A stretch of 64,000 nt of DNA from Karstenula rhodostoma CBS 690.94 (Eukaryota; Ascomycota; Dothideomycetes; Pleosporales; Didymosphaeriaceae), in the NCBI GenBank assembly GCA_010093485.1, contig MU001494.1, positions 291,226 through 355,225 on the forward strand, given 5' to 3'. The notes beneath the pieces are model-generated. The model made no database searches. It was given only the letters and a program-made list of their open reading frames with translations, and had not been told where the DNA came from. Below, piece by piece: positions 27,801 through 39,698 of the stretch; the stretch's first letter is position 1; each line of letters opens with the position of its first letter. A program made the position numbers and the translations under genes.

Positions 27801-30337
27801 ATTAAATTAGTTTTTATATAATAATAATCTACCTATCTTTTAAGTACTAGAGGGAGACTAGGAGACTAAATAGTAAAATATTATAAAAAGACTAAGAGTA
27901 TATCTACTATATACTAAATTAGTAGAGTAAAAGTAAGTAGTTAAAATATAATATATAGGTTTAAGAGTATAAGTATAATAATACCCCTCTAAATAATAAA
28001 TATATTAGCTAGATCTAGCTAATATTTACTATTATAAAATAGTATACTATATACTCTATAAAATAAAAGAATATTTATATTTACTTTTTACTAAAGATAT
28101 TTAATATAATTAACTAGAGATAATTAGATAATATTTATAAATTTATTAAACTTTATAGTTAGTTAGTATAAGAGATATATTTAGGGGGGGATAGATACTA
28201 AGGGGTATATTAGTATTTCTATATAGTATAGATTATTAGTATAATATATATTATACTAATAAAAGGGGCTAATATAAACTATCTAAGAAATAGGATATAG
28301 TTTAATAGTAAATTTAAAGTAAATAATAACTATATATTTATTATTAATAACTATATTAACTTTTTAGAGTATAATACTATATATAATAAGGACTAGTAAT
28401 TAAAAAATAAATAAAATATATTAAAATATAATATTAAATAGGTAAAGAAAGGATATATAAATATATATAATAAGTTAGTAAATTTACTTTTAGACTTTAG
28501 TAGATAATATAATTATAGTAGTAGTTTTAGAATATTAGAATATATTAGAGTAAGTTTCTATAATATACTATAAATTATTCTATTATATTTTAATATAGTT
28601 TACTATAAGAATTAATACTACTAAGTACTATATATATCCCTCTAATAGTTAATTATAAGATACTAAGGAATTAAATAGGGTTTTAGAGTATATACTCTAT
28701 ATTAATACGCGATAATATATATATTTAGACTCTAAATATTTAAATATATATATATATAATACTCTATATATATAACTAAGAATACTATATAAATAATTCT
28801 TAATATATTAAATAAAAAGTATTATATTATATATAAAGGAATAGAGGCTATTCTAGTTAAAAATAAAATTTTAAGGAAACCTATCTAAATAAACTTAGAA
28901 AAAGGAAAGATACTCTAAATAGTATATAGGATAGTAAATATATATTCTAAAGTATTTATATCCCTAAAAATAGTAAAATATCTATTAAAAATTATAAGGT
29001 AATATAATTAAAACTTTTTAAGGTTTATAAAATAGATATAAAAATATAAAAAAAAGGTAAATATATATAATTAAAGTCTTACTATAAGACTTCTAAGTAA
29101 ATCTACTCTAGTACTAAAAAGGGTATAAAATTCTATAAGTAAGAAGTATAAAAAAATAATATTAATAAAATAATATCTAATAGAATACCTTTTAGAAATA
29201 ACCTCTAATATAGTTAGATACTAAACCTTAACCCTTAGCCTAAAAATAAACTTAGTAATAAGTAATTTAATAAATATATCTATTATATCTATTATATCCC
29301 TACTTCCTTTATTTTATAAAATATATTAATATAATAAAAGTTTAATAATAGCTAACTATAAATAACTCTATATAAGGATATAATATAGCTAGAATACTAT
29401 AAATTAGTATAAGACCTAACTTTAGATTTAATAATAAACTAATATAAAATAGCTATTCTACCTTAGTAATTACTAAGTTATATATATTATACCTATCCCT
29501 AGCTATATATTCTATAGGTAATATAGATAGTAAGTATTTATAAGTTTATATATAGACTAGATATAATAGCTAACTTAATAAAGAATATATTAAACCTTAT
29601 CTATTTATACCTAGGGTATACTTTAAATAAATAAGTATATAGATAATAGGGTATTAATATAGATATAATAGTATAATATATTTATATTATTCTAAAAAAG
29701 GGTATACTAGTTAATAAATATAGATAATCTATAATATAATAGAATAATTAATAGTAATAGTAGACTATTTTTAGCTAGTATATTATATATACTTATATAG
29801 AGAATATATTTATATAAGGAATATACTTATATATAGGCTATAGAATTATAAAATTAATATATACCCCTAATAAGTTATAAATATAGATTTTTTAAATAAT
29901 TACTATTCCTATTAATTATACTAACTATATCTATAGTATATATAAACTTCTAATATTAAAGCTAATAAAATATAATAAATATTATTAGGTAATAAAGAGT
30001 TTAAGTAAATAATATATATATTATTTAGTTCTATAAATAATAAGGAGTAGGGTAGTACTATAAGTATATTAATCTAATTAAGTAAATTTACTATAAGTTA
30101 CTAAAGTTTATACTATATAAGTAGTTAACTAATATTTCTACTAAATATTAATATTAGCTAATAGAGTATATTAATAAGTAAAACTATATAGATTTTTTTA
30201 AAAATAGTATAAAAAAAGACCTTTATAAAGGTATAGGAGTATAATAGAGTATAAGTTACTTACTATCTATAACTATATACTACTAATATACCTAAGATCT
30301 AAAGGCCTTAAAAAAAAAGAAGAAAGTATTAATATTA
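27801..30337. other. Unclassified RIP-degraded DNA
   Basis: Continuation of the AT-rich block with a g-rich run near 28,183 (tagggggggata) and a residual acgcgat near 28,706. Plus-strand reading of about 29,060-30,200 gives a Gln/Asn-rich frame after RIP reversal, but no domain was recognised. It ends where homology to the 2.5-kb repeat begins. Confidence 0.4.
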
Positions 30338-32745
30338 CTATTAACCTAGTATTATAGATAAAATAAGTAAGAAAATCTACTAGTAATTTTTTAATTATTT
30401 TAAATATTATCTTATATAGACTATTATAAGCCTATACTATTATAATACTTAGGTATAATTTAACTATATAATAGTTTTACCTATTACTACTCTAAGGTTA
30501 CTAATAAATAAATCTAGTCTTATATTATTAATATTATTATCTATATCTACTATAAGGATACTATAGTAGAGAATAAAATAAAAATCTAAACTATTTTTAT
30601 AAAAAGAGTTTATTATTATAGTTATTATTACTATAAAAGTAATTACTATATTATTAACTAAAGAAAAATTTATTAAGATAATAAAACTAACTTTATATAT
30701 AAATAAATATATAAACTTACTATAGTATCTAATTATAACTACTTAGACTTAAGTCTATAATAAGTATAATATTAAGGAGTAATAAGGTATATTATATAGT
30801 ATTATAAATATTAGCTTATAACTAGTATATATACTAAAACTTAAGGTAATTTTTATATACTAATAAGACTAAAGTATATAATAAAATCTAGGTCTATTAT
30901 TTATAATACTTAGTAGCTATTTAAAAAGTAATATATAATTACTACTATTTATTAGCCCCTAATATAGGTATTATACCCTAAATACTAGTATTAAAGGTAC
31001 TATATAGATTTACCTTTCTATTCTTAAATATTAATTATATATATAACTTACCTATATTAGTAATAACTAGCTACTATAGTATAGTAATACTAGAGTAGCT
31101 AGAAAAAAGTAGATTCTATAGTAAAATTTTTATTCTTTTAATTAGTAGGTATTTATTTAGAATTAATATTATCTTTAGCCCTATTATTAAAGTAACTAAA
31201 TTAAAAAAATATTTCTAAATACTAATAGAGAATATAATAGCTTTTTTTAAATTCCTACTATATATAGCCTTATTAGAATAGAAAGGGGGTATAAGATTAA
31301 GTTAATAAATATTAGTAAATAAGACTAAAGGTAAGTAACCTTACTATTAAATAAAAGTATTTACTAATACTATAAATAGTATATAATACTATTAAAAAAC
31401 TATAGAATTAAATAAGTATAATAAAATAAATCCTTACTAAGGAACTTATATAATATTATATTATTAAGTAGGGCTACTAGATTATAGTAGAGTTACTACT
31501 TCTAGATAATAATAATTATAATAATTTAACTAATATCTATACCCTTATATTACTAATAGAGTATAAAAAAATAGGGTTAATAGATAGTATACTATCTAAT
31601 TATAATAATTATAATATTTCTAGTAAAATAGATACTACTATTATAGGAACTATATATATTAAAATTACTATACCTAACTTTATAATAAATTTATTATAAA
31701 TAATAGTAATTTAGATACTAATAGAATTAGTATATAATTAATAGTAATAGTATATAAGATAATATACTAAATAGTATAAATATAGTTATAAGTAATATAA
31801 ATAAGCTAGTATTAGATATATCTAATATATATATAAAATAGTTTATAAAGTATAGACTTTTAGATATTATTATTCTAATAGTATAAAAGAACCTTATTAA
31901 GTTTATAATTTTCTTTAATATTAGTAATAAAGAAAGGGAGTTTATATAAAAGTATAAAGGGAGTAAAAAGCTATTAAAGATATTAAAAAATAAGGCTTTT
32001 AGTATAATAAAATATATAAGGAAGAGGTTTAAAGTAAGTCTAATACTATATATAGCTTACTATAGCTTTTAAAAGTATTTAATTATAAATAATAGAACCT
32101 TTAATAGAATAGTTATCTAGGTATAGTATAAAAAAAACCTAATTATAAAAATAATACTAAAGAGTATATAATTTTAAAAGCTAGAATAGTATAATATATT
32201 CTATACTATTAACTATATATAGGTCTATAATAGAAATATTTATAATTTTATAATAAATTATAGTATACTATCTAAGAATAAATAGTTCTAAAAATTATAA
32301 TAATATATTATATTCTATACTACCTCTTATATAGAGGTCTATAGTATAAAATAAATATATATTTTAGCTATTTTTTTAGTCCCCCTTTATTTATATATTA
32401 ATAAAATATAATATATCTTTTTATTCCCTTTACTTTATTAAGTTATCCTATCTTATAGTAAATCTCTATAATATATAAAATAAATATAATCTTATAGTAA
32501 ATTATAGTATATAATTATTATAGCTTATTATATACTTTATATCTACTATACCTATTATATTAAATTTATAAATAATATAAATAGTATAAACTTATATATA
32601 ACTTTATATATATATATATATAAAAATATAGGGCTAGCTAATATACCTAGAGTACCTAGTATATATAATTATATATAAGTGTATATAGGACTATACTAGC
32701 TATCTATATATACTAGTAAGATAAAAACTTTTTATAATACTATAA
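30338..32745. repeat. Unclassified RIP-degraded repeat, copy 2
   Basis: Second copy of the element at 6,637-9,205 in the same orientation, starting cctagtattatag and ending aagataaaaactttttata. It lacks the mini-element insertion seen in copy 1 but keeps the shared internal mini-element. It forms the last recognisable transposable DNA before normal sequence. Confidence 0.7.
32362..32477 (+). mobile_element. Mini-element (MITE-like), ancestral copy in element copy 2
   Basis: Starts ttttagctattttttta and ends atctctataatatata; it is the positional counterpart of the copy at 8,821. Fully RIPed. Sharing of position with the other copy shows it moved with the larger element. Confidence 0.6.
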
Positions 32746-33141
32746 AAGAAATAGAAAGGTTACTAAAATATATCTAGTATTAATATATAGGGCTAATAAA
32801 TTAACTAATAAGCTTTTTATACTTTAGTTATTTTACTTCTATTAGTATGGAAGTTATTAAGATACCCTATAAGGAAATAAAGCGATTTTCTTCTCTCTAA
32901 CTCCTTACTATAGGTGGGGATGATCTCTTAGAGATTAGAATAGACTATTTGCCTCTGCAGCCTCGTCTCGTGTTCCTGACAGACTATACATCCATCCTTC
33001 GTAATGCATCACCATTATTGCGACAATTTCGTGCTTACGCACTCAAGAGATATTCTCACAATAATCCAAGCACCTAATTGGTCTTCGGCCTCTCATTTCT
33101 CGCACATTGCGCTGTTTTCTTCCTACCAACCCCTACAATTC
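32746..33141. other. Edge of the AT-rich block
   Basis: TG and CA dinucleotides reappear at about 32,847 (tatgg) and become normal by about 32,945 (ctctgcagcc). The switch in composition is completed within roughly 100-200 bp. No gene was found; the stop codon of the flanking monooxygenase lies at 33,142. Confidence 0.75.
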
Positions 33142-35134
33142 TTACACTTCCCACCAGCCTTCGTGGTATTTTCTAATGTCCACTTCTCCAGTGAGTGCGC
33201 CTTTTTGTAGCCACGGCGTGAGATCCAAGCTCTCGTCTACCACACCGTCACTTGCCTTCAAATCTCTCGTTGTCCATCCATTCCCTAGCCATCCGAATCG
33301 ATTCCCCTGTGGGTTCACATACGTGTATTCGAAGTCTTCCCACCTCGGCTCGCGCCTGACGAACGCTACATGAGCTGCGCTACCCGGCCACAGTCCGTGG
33401 ATTCTGCCACCCTTTATCCCTCCATTGTACCACGAGCTGCAGTACTGGCTCATGACTGTCCTCGGGAAAAATGATTCGCAATATGCGCGGAAGTCACGAG
33501 TGGCTCCAACAGTGGGCGCTAAGCTCTTGATCCCTTGAAACGATACTTTGCGCAGTACCCTTGCGATGTATGTGACCTGGCTCTCGACGGCATGACATAG
33601 CGTCCCGGCGGGTCCCGTCGCATTCGGACCAAGCACAGTCATGAAGTTGGGGACATTGGGAGCTGCCAGGCCAAGATACGAGTCTGGAAATCCAGGATTG
33701 CCACCTGGCCGCCATGCAGCTTGGAGTTCAACTCCGTTGGCATGGACAGGAAACGCGGTGCTGAAAGATACATCGTGCCCAGTACTGCAAATAACTGCGT
33801 CGACTTCCCGGTGTTTTCCTGCTGCTGTCAGTTCAGGCGACAAGTATCGCGTGGTTGGGAGAACCTACCATCAACCGTTTGGATGCCGGTGCGAGTGAAC
33901 TTCTCAATCGGGGCCGTTACATAGTCTACGTTATCTGCAGTGAGCGCCTCTAAGTACCCAGGGCCCGGAGTCAGTCGCCTGCAGTTGGGCGCAAAATCCG
34001 GAAGAATTGAATCGAGAAGATCGGTCCGGTCACCTAGCCGTTCTTTCATAAGCTTGGTGATAGCTGCTTTGGCATCTTTGCTCTTCTCGCCATCCTTGAA
34101 GATCCCTCCGAAGCGACTGAATAATTGGACTTCTAGCTGTTTCCGGAATTTCAGATACTCTTCCGGACTGTTCCTTGCCTTTTCGATATGGCCTGAGACA
34201 AACTCAGCAAGGTTCTCACCGCCTATTGGTGCTGCGACCCAAGTTTTGTTGCGTGCGTAATGGTCAACTCGTGCGGCAACTTTCTGGAGTTGGGGCACGA
34301 TTTGCAACCCAGAGGCCCCATTACTGTCAAGTTCAGTTTACGGATGCCTCAATGATAGACAGGCTCACTCACCCGATCACGGCGATTCGTTTTCCTGTGG
34401 GATCGAAGTTCGCATCCCAGTTCGAACTATGCCGCAAATGCCCTTCGTACTCATCCCTACCTGGATATTCAGGCAACTTCGGATCTGCGAAATGGCCAGT
34501 CGCAGTCACAAGAAAATCTACCGCATCTTCAAAAGTTTTGCCGTTCGATGTGACCGTTACCAGCCACTTTCCTTTTTTTTCTGACCATTCGGCTTTATCG
34601 ACCCGGCTGTTCAACTGAATGTACTTGCTCACGAGATCGTGTTTCTCCACTATTCCCTTCCAGTAGGCTTTGATTTCGGAGCCCTCTGCATACGCTGTAC
34701 TCCATTGGTCGGATGCTTCGAATGTCGCCTGGTACGCGTGAGCTGGCACGTCGCAGCGCACACCAGGGTAAATGTTAGTATGCCATGTTCCTCCCTTAGA
34801 TGCTGTTAGAATTGATCTCGCGAAGGATTGTATTACTCACTATATCATCGTTTCTCTCGTATATAACCAAGTCGATGTTCGGAACCTTCGCCGGAAGGAA
34901 AATTCCCGCCACGATACCCGAAATCCCAGCGCCCACTACCGCGACTCGCAGCTGTCGTCCTTCATCCACTGGATGCTCCTCAAGCTCAAGTGGCGGAAAG
35001 ACCGTTCTCAAATTCTGGGGGAATTCTGGTGATGGTTCCTTTGCGGGCACTTCCTCTTCAACTACGATAGTAGGAGCACTCTGCCGTGGAGCTAGATGAC
35101 CGGTGATAGCTTCGAGTCGTGACTTGGACGCCAT
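33142..35134 (-). CDS. Baeyer-Villiger-type flavin monooxygenase
   Basis: FAD- and NADPH-dependent monooxygenase, expected to insert oxygen into ketones or oxidise soft heteroatoms. Four exons: 34,841-35,134; 34,373-34,794; 33,869-34,323; 33,142 to about 33,824 (the last acceptor is one of three in-frame CAGs). The product is about 617 aa. The first Rossmann motif GAGISG is at residues 68-73 and GGTW follows exactly across the first splice. A fingerprint-like YEGHLRHSSNWD lies near 214-225 (family pattern FxGxxxHxxxW[P/D], with Tyr for Phe), and the second Rossmann motif GNGASG is restored across the second splice. An ATG motif (TATGHF) precedes it. The first in-frame ATG gives an about 60-residue N-terminal extension, common in fungal members. 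It is divergent from the FMN monooxygenase 548 bp away and only about 300 bp from the transposon block. The substrate cannot be inferred. Confidence 0.88.
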
Positions 35135-35681
35135 GATGTCTTGTGATTGGGAGGGAGAAAGTCGCTGAGAGTACCCGCGATCGCGGCTGTGAAGTACATC
35201 AAGCACTGCTCCATCCGCGTCGAATTCGTCAAATTGCGCGCTCACAACACGCAGGATCAAGATGTCGCCATTGTGGATCTGCAGCACCTGCGAGTCCGAT
35301 ATCGCGGGTACTGGTCGAGGAGTCGCACCTTTGTTGACTCTGCTATGTCGGGTCTACGTGCAGCACATCCTTGCAATTCCCCGGGTGTAGCTTACGCGAG
35401 TCAGGTGGCTGATGCAGCACGTCACTTTGGCAGATGTAACGTCAACGGCAGCCACTCTTGAACGCGAAGATTATCGATCATATGCACGAGTACCGGCAAA
35501 GAAATTCCGATAATCTAGGCAGATATTAACGACAGGCGGCACGGTATGCAGAGCCGCGAGTAATTGGCGTCTATCAACTGCGAGGTGTCTGAGACGTGAG
35601 TGCAATACCTAAGCTTGTAGAGCAGCAACAGATGCTCACATCTCGTGTTCCCTTGAGCCCTTCATTACCAAATTAATCACA
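35135..35681. promoter_or_regulatory. Divergent intergenic region of the oxygenase cluster
   Basis: 547 bp separating the start codons of the two divergently transcribed monooxygenases, so it should hold both promoters. No TATA box or binding site is clear enough to assign. Open frames here are short and unsupported. Confidence 0.5.
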
Positions 35682-37184
35682 ATGGAACCGGCACCAAACG
35701 ACGATGACCACGGACTGTCAAAGAAGCGTATATTTCTCAATGGCTTCGACATGTTCACCCCAAGCCATCTAAGCTTCGGCCAGTGGCGAAGAGCAGACGA
35801 CCGCTCTAAAGACAAACGAAGAGACCTGTCGTATTGGATCGATGTAGCTCAAACGCTCGAGCGAGGCGATATTACCGCGTTCTTTCTGGCAGATACATAT
35901 GGCCAACATGACGTCTACAAAGGCAGTGCTGAACCAACTGTGCGCACCGCTTGCCAGTTTCCAATGGGCGACCCTTCAATACCTGTGACTGCCATGGCGG
36001 CAGCGACGAAGAATCTATCTTTTGCCATCACGACAAGCACCAGCTACGAGTCTCCCTTCGTTGTTGCGAAGCGTTTTTCCACACTTGACCACCTCACGAA
36101 GGGACGGTTTGGCTGGAACATTGTCACTTCTTTCAAACAGTCTGCCGCAGAGGCCGTCGGTGTTGCATTTGTGGAACACGACAAACGATATGCAATTGCA
36201 GACGATTACCTGCGCTGCTTGTACAAGATCTGGGAGGGTTCTTGGGCCGACGATGCGCTGAAAGAGGATGCGGAGAAGGAAGAATACGCAGACTTTGCCC
36301 GTATCCGGTACATCCAACATCAAACAGAGAACTTCAAGATCAATGCACCGCATATACTGGATCCTTCGCCACAGCGCACGCCATTTCTGTTCCAGGCCGG
36401 GACTTCCTCGTAGGCGGCTCTTTTCCATTACATCTTACGCACTGACTGATGCAACTGTAGTGTGGGTATGACATTCGCCGCGACCCATGCCGAAGGCGTA
36501 TTCGTAGCCGCACCGTCACCGCATATCCTCGCACCACGCGTCGCAAATATCAGACGCGAAGCCGCAGCTCTCGGTCGCGATCCTCAATCAGTGAAAGTGT
36601 TCGCAGTTATAACGCCTATTATCGGGAGCACTGATGAAGAGGCTCAAGAGAAGTACCAAACAGCGCTCAAATACGCCAGCGCTGAAGGCGGTTTAGCCTT
36701 CTATTCTTCAAACGCGGGGATCGACTTGAGCAAGTATGATCTTGACTACGAGATTACCCCAGATGATGTGAGTGTCGATGGTCGTGTGCACTCACTAGTG
36801 AACTCTTTGAAGTATCACGGGAACGATATACCGTCCTGGACCCCTCGAAACATTGGGAAAGCAGTCAGCTTGGGTGGAAACGGACCCGTGCCTGTGGGGA
36901 GTGCCGAGAAGGTCGCCGACATTCTTGAAGAGTGGATTGACGTCGCAGATCTGGACGGGTTCAATGTTGGATATGTGATTAGTCCAGGAAGTTTTGAGGA
37001 TTTGGTTGATCTCCTGGTCCCGGAATTGAGAAAGAGGGGACGGTACCCTGAGAAAGGAGACCTAGATGGTGGAGTGACATTGCGCGAGCGGATATATGAA
37101 CGAGGCCAGAGCAAGCTTCGGGACGACCATGCTGGTAGCAGCTACAAGTACGAGAACTACGAGAGGACGGTAGCAGATACTTGA
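35682..37184 (+). CDS. FMN-dependent monooxygenase, NtaA/SnaA/DszA family
   Basis: Luciferase-like (TIM-barrel) oxygenase that uses reduced FMN supplied by a separate reductase. Relatives act on nitrilotriacetate, dibenzothiophene sulfone and similar compounds. Two exons, 35,682-36,409 and 36,461-37,184, are joined through a 51-nt GT..AG intron and give 483 aa, the usual family length. Visible signatures: FLADTYG near residue 66, ATKNLSFAITTSTSYESPF, then LDHLTKGRFGWNIVTS near residue 135. FQAGTSS-VG is restored across the splice and followed by FAATHAEGVF. No reductase gene is seen nearby, so reduced flavin must come from elsewhere. It lies between the Baeyer-Villiger enzyme and an MFS transporter, suggesting a shared catabolic role. 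Confidence 0.9.
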
Positions 37185-37683
37185 TGATCTCAATCAACCA
37201 ACTGGACATGCAGGCCACCTGCTCCAGAAATAAATTACTGGAAAATGAAACCCATCCATGATTTCTGCGGCCAGAAACCCTCACGTCAACTCGCACCGCC
37301 ATGATAAACATCTACTCCTGGAACTTGCTTGTCGTTAGTTCTCGGTTGCAATTATGCATACGCTAACATTTGGAAGATGAAACAGCAACTCCGGGCTCCT
37401 ACCTCCGCAACTCGCTCCTACCCGATCGGAGAAACCCGCAGAAATGCCAATTCCAATGTCGCCATACGCTACAGTATCGCGAAAGTTTAAATCCATCACA
37501 CTTGCGATAACGACCCGTGGTTTGTCCCGAGTCAGTCGTGATGGATTCTACAGCGCATGACAGCTGTGTTCCCGCCACCTGATTCTCGCATCGCGGCACG
37601 CCATCCACTAGATGTGAAATTTAAGATCGCATGCTCCGCCATCCATACAGTTCATTCCAGTTCCGCAGCCCCGGTACACCGCA
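37185..37683. other. Intergenic region between monooxygenase and transporter
   Basis: About 500 bp between two co-oriented genes. It should contain the 3' end of the monooxygenase transcript and the transporter promoter. No further gene or recognised motif was seen. Confidence 0.5.
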
Positions 37684-39250
37684 ATGGCAGACCCACTACC
37701 AGTCGTGGACCCCGCGAAAACTAATCCCATCCACGTCCAGCCTGCCAGCGACCACGCATCGACGGAGGAGGAATATGCTCCGCGGACAAGATGGCAGAAG
37801 GTGCAGGAGATCATTTGGGACGGGGGGGATCGCACGCCGGAGGAGCGCAAGCTGGTGCAGCGTCTTGATATGTACGTGATGAGCTGGGCGACGTTCGGAT
37901 ACTTTATTCGGTTGCTGGACTCAGGGAACGTCACGAATGCGTATGTGTCTGGCATGAAAGAAGACCTCAAGTTCCATGGGAATCAGTACAATCTGCTCAC
38001 CACGTTCTTCACGTGCGGGTACCTGTAAGTAATCGTGGTGTGCAGTTTCGATTGATCCATCGAACTGACCTCAATCTAGCGTCGGCCAAATCCCCTCTCA
38101 ATTCCTCCTCACCCGAATCCGCCCCTCAGTCTACCTCCCAACCGTAGAACTGCTCTGGTCAATCCTAACCTTCTGCTTCGCCGCGGTGCCAAACGTCAAA
38201 ACCGTCTTCGCCCTGCGCTTCATCCTCGGCATGCTGGAATCCCCCTTCGCCGTCGGCGTCCTCACCCTCATGGGCTCCTGGTACACGCCTCGCGAGCTTT
38301 CCAAGCGCATTGCGATTTTCTACTCTGCATCATACGCCGCCAGCATGTTCAGCGGGTATCTCCAAGCCGCTATCTACCGCGGCATGGATGGCACGGCTGG
38401 GCTTCCCGGGTGGCGGTGGTTGTTCATTTTCTGCGGCATCATCAGCATCTGGGGTCCGTTGTGGGGATTCTACGCGATCCCGGATAACCCCTACACGACT
38501 AAAGCGCGCTGGATGCCTGCGGAGGAACTAAAGATGCACATTGCGCGCATGAGTGCGATAGACAGGAGGAAACCTGTGCCTCTGTCGAAGAAGAAGATGA
38601 AAGCGATAGCGACCCACTGGCCGCTGTACATGTTTACATTCACGCTCATATGCCACTGCATCGTCACGCAGCCGCTCAACTACTTTGCCGTGTGGCTCAA
38701 GTCGCTCGACCGCTTCTCCGTCTACCAGATCAACCTCTTTCCGACGGCCGCGCAAGCAACGGGACTCGTGTTCACCCTGGCGTATGGCTGGCTCTCTGAT
38801 GGCTTGCGCAGCCGCTGGAAAGTGCTTGTCATACCTGCCACGCTTAACTTCGTCGGCATGGTCATTGTAGCGAGCTATCCGTCCTACGGCGCCACGTTCC
38901 TGGGCTACATGCTCAATGCCACGTCGTGGGGTTTCTGGCCTGTGCTGTACGCCTGGGCTATCGAGGTGATGCACAAAGACATGGAAGAGAGGGCGATTGT
39001 GATCGGAGTTGCGCAGACGTTTGGGCAGGCGTTCATCGCATGGGTGCCGGTGCTGATCTTGGATGTCGGGAAGTATGCTCCGAGGTTCAAGATGGGGTTC
39101 AGTGTGATGAGCGGGATCAGCGTGTTGGAGTTTGCGTCGATATTTCTGGTCAAGTATTTTGCGGAGCGGGAAGAGGCGAGGGATAAGTTGGAGCAGGAAG
39201 CATGTGTAAGCGGTGAAGATGGTAGTGGGATAAAGGGTTCGGAATATTAA
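37684..39250 (+). CDS. MFS transporter, allantoate/pantothenate (Dal5/Liz1-like) family
   Basis: Plasma-membrane proton symporter of the anion:cation symporter branch of the major facilitator superfamily, which imports small organic acids such as allantoate, pantothenate, nicotinate or biotin. Two exons, 37,684-38,024 and 38,080-39,250 (55-nt intron), give 503 aa. The cytosolic N-terminus is followed by RLDMYVMSWATFGYF, a DSGNVTNAYVSGM segment and GQIPSQFLLTRIRPS, all typical of this family. LGMLESPFAVGVLTLMGSWY, GYLQAAIYRGMDG and PGWRWLFIF follow, then a loop and a second hydrophobic half ending in a charged tail. About twelve membrane segments are apparent. The substrate is unknown; its place next to two oxygenases suggests import of their substrate. 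Confidence 0.88.
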
Positions 39251-39698
39251 GGGTACGGCATTGCTTACGAACAGCAATGGGAGTCACCATACGTGTTCAT
39301 ACCCATTACAGCAGGAGAGGAACGTATTGGACGGGAATAAAACGATACGATTTCGTAACGCATTCAATACTGGAGGCAACGTTTGTTTCAGCTCGCGAAG
39401 ACGTGGGAGGAAAAGGTCTGATCTATCATAAATACATTTGCGGCTGTGAAGCCACCTCATCTACGTGGAGACAGCTTTCTGCACCCCGCAAACAGACGTT
39501 TCCACAGCAAGAGCTCAACGCACAAACACCGCCATTGGGGAAGCTGTTGTCGGACCCACAGGGTGTGGCACAACCATCGGTGATATCGAGGCAGGCGGGG
39601 CCTTGTGAAGTAGTCATTCAATAGCGCATTCTGTTTGGACCAGAACATCGGTTGGAGTTGCGTTGACCGTAGGTGAAGCCATTCTCGCATGCAAGAGA
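39251..39698. other. Convergent intergenic region
   Basis: About 450 bp between the 3' ends of the transporter (plus) and a small secreted-protein gene (minus). Expected to hold both terminators; no gene recognised. Confidence 0.5.

Noticed and set aside
1..32850. Mitochondrial or plasmid DNA as source of the AT-rich block
   Set aside because: The missing CA/TG dinucleotides and the chromovirus and transposase remnants point to RIPed nuclear repeats instead.
1..32850. CRISPR array or tandem satellite in the AT-rich block
   Set aside because: The short repeated words (tatata, agtaat) reflect base composition; no regular repeat-spacer period was seen.
38528..39277. 249-codon minus-strand open frame
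   Set aside because: Fully antisense to the MFS transporter, with Arg/His-rich composition from a shadow frame of GC-rich coding DNA.
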